64,000 bases of DNA from Rheinheimera sp. EpRS3. Its GTDB lineage: Bacteria; Pseudomonadota; Gammaproteobacteria; Enterobacterales; Alteromonadaceae. The notes under the pieces were generated by a model. The model was given only the letters and a program-made list of their open reading frames with translations. It was not told where the DNA came from and did not search any database. Position numbers and translations under genes: made by a program. Of this stretch, positions 62,495 to 64,000 are shown piece by piece. Where the stretch lies: NCBI RefSeq assembly GCF_001513785.1, contig NZ_LNQS01000009.1:372001-436000 (forward strand), given 5' to 3'. Positions within the stretch are counted from its first letter, which is position 1, and every line of letters begins with the position of its first letter.

Positions 62495-64000
62495 ATGAAA
62501 GAACTGCAACAAGCGATTGAGCAGGTACGCACCTATATTCAGGGTGTGTGGTTGCGCAGGCGCTATATCGTAATTACCGCCTGGCTGATTTGCCCGGTGG
62601 GCTGGGTGTATGTGTACAACATGCCGCCCACGTTCGAAGCTAATGCTAAATTGTACGTAGAAACCAGCACTGTGCTGGAACCTCTGTTGCGGGGCCTGGC
62701 CTTGCGAACTAACTCTGAAGATGAAATCAAGCTGATGGCGCGTACCCTGCTAAGCAGGCCGAATCTGGAAAAAATTGCCAGAGCGACCGATCTTGATATT
62801 CAGGCTAAAGATGAAAAAGCTTTTGAAGACCTGATAAATACTCTGCAAAAAGAAATTAAAATATCGGCGTCCGGCCGCGAAAATATTTATGTCATTGCCT
62901 ACAACAACCCACAGCCACAAATGGCACTTAAAGTGGTGCAGGAAACGCTGAACAACTTTGTTGAAGGGCGCATTGGTTCAAGCCGTGCTGACTCTCAGAC
63001 CGCAGAGCGCTTTTTAACCGACCAGATATCAGATTACGAGCGTCGCCTGATCGAGGCTGAACTTCGGTTGTCAGATTTTAAAAAGCACCGGATGAATATG
63101 CTGCCGGGTAATCAAAGTGATTATTACAGTCAGATCAGTGACGAAAAGAAACGTCTTGAAGAAGCTAATCTGGCCCTTAAGGAGCTGGAAACCCGGCTTG
63201 CGTCATCTAAAAGCCAATTGCTGGGTGAAGAGCCCGTATTTGGTGTTATGCCTTATTCCGGCAGTGCCAACAGGCCAGCCACCCAATTTGACGAGCGCAT
63301 AAGAACCTTACAGTCACAACTGGATAATCTGCTGATCCGCTATACAGAGTTTCATCCTGATGTGCTGGAAACCAAACGATTACTTCAGCAGTTGGAACAA
63401 CAACGTGACACTGAGTTTGAAGCTTTGGCGCAAATGTCGTCAGAAAATCCGGGACAAAGCAGTAACCTGAATCAGAATGCGGTTTATCAAGAGTTACGTA
63501 TCAGCGTTTCACGGCTGGAGTCTGAAGTGGCTTCTACACGTGTGCGGGTACAGGCTTATCAGGACAGAGTAACGGCACTTGAGAGCAGGCTTAACCTGAT
63601 CCCAGAGATTGAAGCGGAATTTACCGGCCTGAACCGTGATTATGATATTACCAAGTCTAAGTATGAAGCTTTGCTGGCCCGCAGAGAGTCAATGGAATTG
63701 TCCCGTCGTGCAGACGCATCATCTCAGGATGTGCAGTTTAATGTCATAGAGCCACCACGTGTGCCTCTAACACCTTCAGGGCCAAACCGTGGGTTGTTTT
63801 ACTCGCTGGTGCTGTTAGTGGGGTTAGGCGCCGGGATATTTATGGCGTTTGTACGTAGCTTGATTTCGCCAGTACTTACAAGCGCTGTGCAATTACAAAG
63901 TATTAGCGATTATCCGGTGTTCGGTGTGGTGTCGCACACCGATAAACACGCTATTCTAAAGCAGGTGCGATTGCATTTTCTGTATTTTGCCATGCTAAGT
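62495..64000 (+). CDS. EPS chain-length determinant protein (Wzz-like), 5' part
   Basis: The first 502 codons are present and the gene runs off the right edge. It has a first membrane helix near residues 28-45 (ITAWLICPVGWVYVY), a long periplasmic region with coiled-coil segments (RRLIEAELRLSDFKKHR, KKRLEEANLALKELETRL, TEFHPDVLETKRLLQQLEQQ), then PPRVPLTPSGPNR and a second helix. This is the exosortase-associated chain-length family, a partner of the export lipoprotein 39 bp upstream. GGGAG precedes the ATG. A tyrosine kinase usually follows in such operons but would be outside the window. Confidence 0.93.
   Translation, partial: MKELQQAIEQVRTYIQGVWLRRRYIVITAWLICPVGWVYVYNMPPTFEANAKLYVETSTVLEPLLRGLALRTNSEDEIKLMARTLLSRPNLEKIARATDLDIQAKDEKAFEDLINTLQKEIKISASGRENIYVIAYNNPQPQMALKVVQETLNNFVEGRIGSSRADSQTAERFLTDQISDYERRLIEAELRLSDFKKHRMNMLPGNQSDYYSQISDEKKRLEEANLALKELETRLASSKSQLLGEEPVFGVMPYSGSANRPATQFDERIRTLQSQLDNLLIRYTEFHPDVLETKRLLQQLEQQRDTEFEALAQMSSENPGQSSNLNQNAVYQELRISVSRLESEVASTRVRVQAYQDRVTALESRLNLIPEIEAEFTGLNRDYDITKSKYEALLARRESMELSRRADASSQDVQFNVIEPPRVPLTPSGPNRGLFYSLVLLVGLGAGIFMAFVRSLISPVLTSAVQLQSISDYPVFGVVSHTDKHAILKQVRLHFLYFAMLS

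Noticed and set aside
1..64000. CRISPR arrays, tRNA or rRNA genes, prophage or transposase genes
   Set aside because: No regularly spaced repeats, tRNA-like cloverleaf genes, rRNA stretches or recombinase/transposase motifs were seen; the only tRNA-like element is the thrS leader hairpin.

Overview
The window is chromosomal DNA of a Gram-negative gammaproteobacterium. The thrS-infC-rpmI-rplT block, the norM/ribE divergent pair, FadE with a PsrA-like regulator, outer-membrane lipoproteins and a complete exosortase A (PEP-CTERM) system together suggest an Alteromonadales/Chromatiaceae-type aquatic bacterium (Rheinheimera/Alishewanella-like). The genus is inference only. Coding density is very high and no gene-free stretch exceeds about 300 bases. 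I found no tRNA, rRNA, CRISPR array, prophage or transposase gene. One MITE-like palindromic repeat lies at 11813-11914.

Positions 1-16950 hold housekeeping genes: a MATE exporter (cut by the window edge), riboflavin synthase, a CPXCG zinc-ribbon protein, a FolM-type pteridine reductase, a fructosamine-kinase-like protein, then threonyl-tRNA synthetase, IF3 (ATT start codon), L35 and L20. The thrS leader carries a hairpin that copies the tRNA-Thr(GGU) anticodon arm. After these come an NlpE/META lipoprotein, a hydrolase, upp, a dipeptidyl peptidase IV, an HD-GYP phosphodiesterase, the PsrA-like regulator with FadE, and a GNAT acetyltransferase.

Positions 17080-38400 hold the first part of the exosortase A accessory region. 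A FeeM-like acyltransferase is paired with an unusual E1-like (ThiF)/nitroreductase fusion. Next are a PEP-CTERM substrate protein with a textbook sigma-54 promoter, and an ACP-wecC-prsT operon with a second sigma-54-type promoter. Divergent from the ACP is an acyl-CoA ligase, PLP decarboxylase, SGNH hydrolase, MBOAT, sulfotransferase series. Two exosortase-associated hydrolases, a triple-VanZ membrane protein and an unknown 433-aa protein run back toward it on the other strand, and a DegT-like aminotransferase follows.

Positions 38400-64000 hold exopolysaccharide assembly. A first minus-strand operon (46582 to 38406) encodes a Wzx-type flippase, a pyruvyltransferase-like protein, a GT2 glycosyltransferase, an asparagine-synthetase homologue lacking the N-terminal cysteine, a deacetylase and two FemAB-like proteins. 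A second minus-strand operon (61634 to 47517) encodes the priming sugar transferase, deacetylase, FemAB protein, several glycosyltransferases, the exosortase-EpsI fusion, an amidotransferase, a CapK-like ligase, a 27-residue membrane microprotein and the O-ligase. Divergently, the polysaccharide export lipoprotein and chain-length protein run off the right edge. Together these genes would build, modify and export a polysaccharide and process PEP-CTERM surface proteins. The sensor/regulator pair PrsK/PrsR expected to act at the sigma-54 promoters is not in the window.
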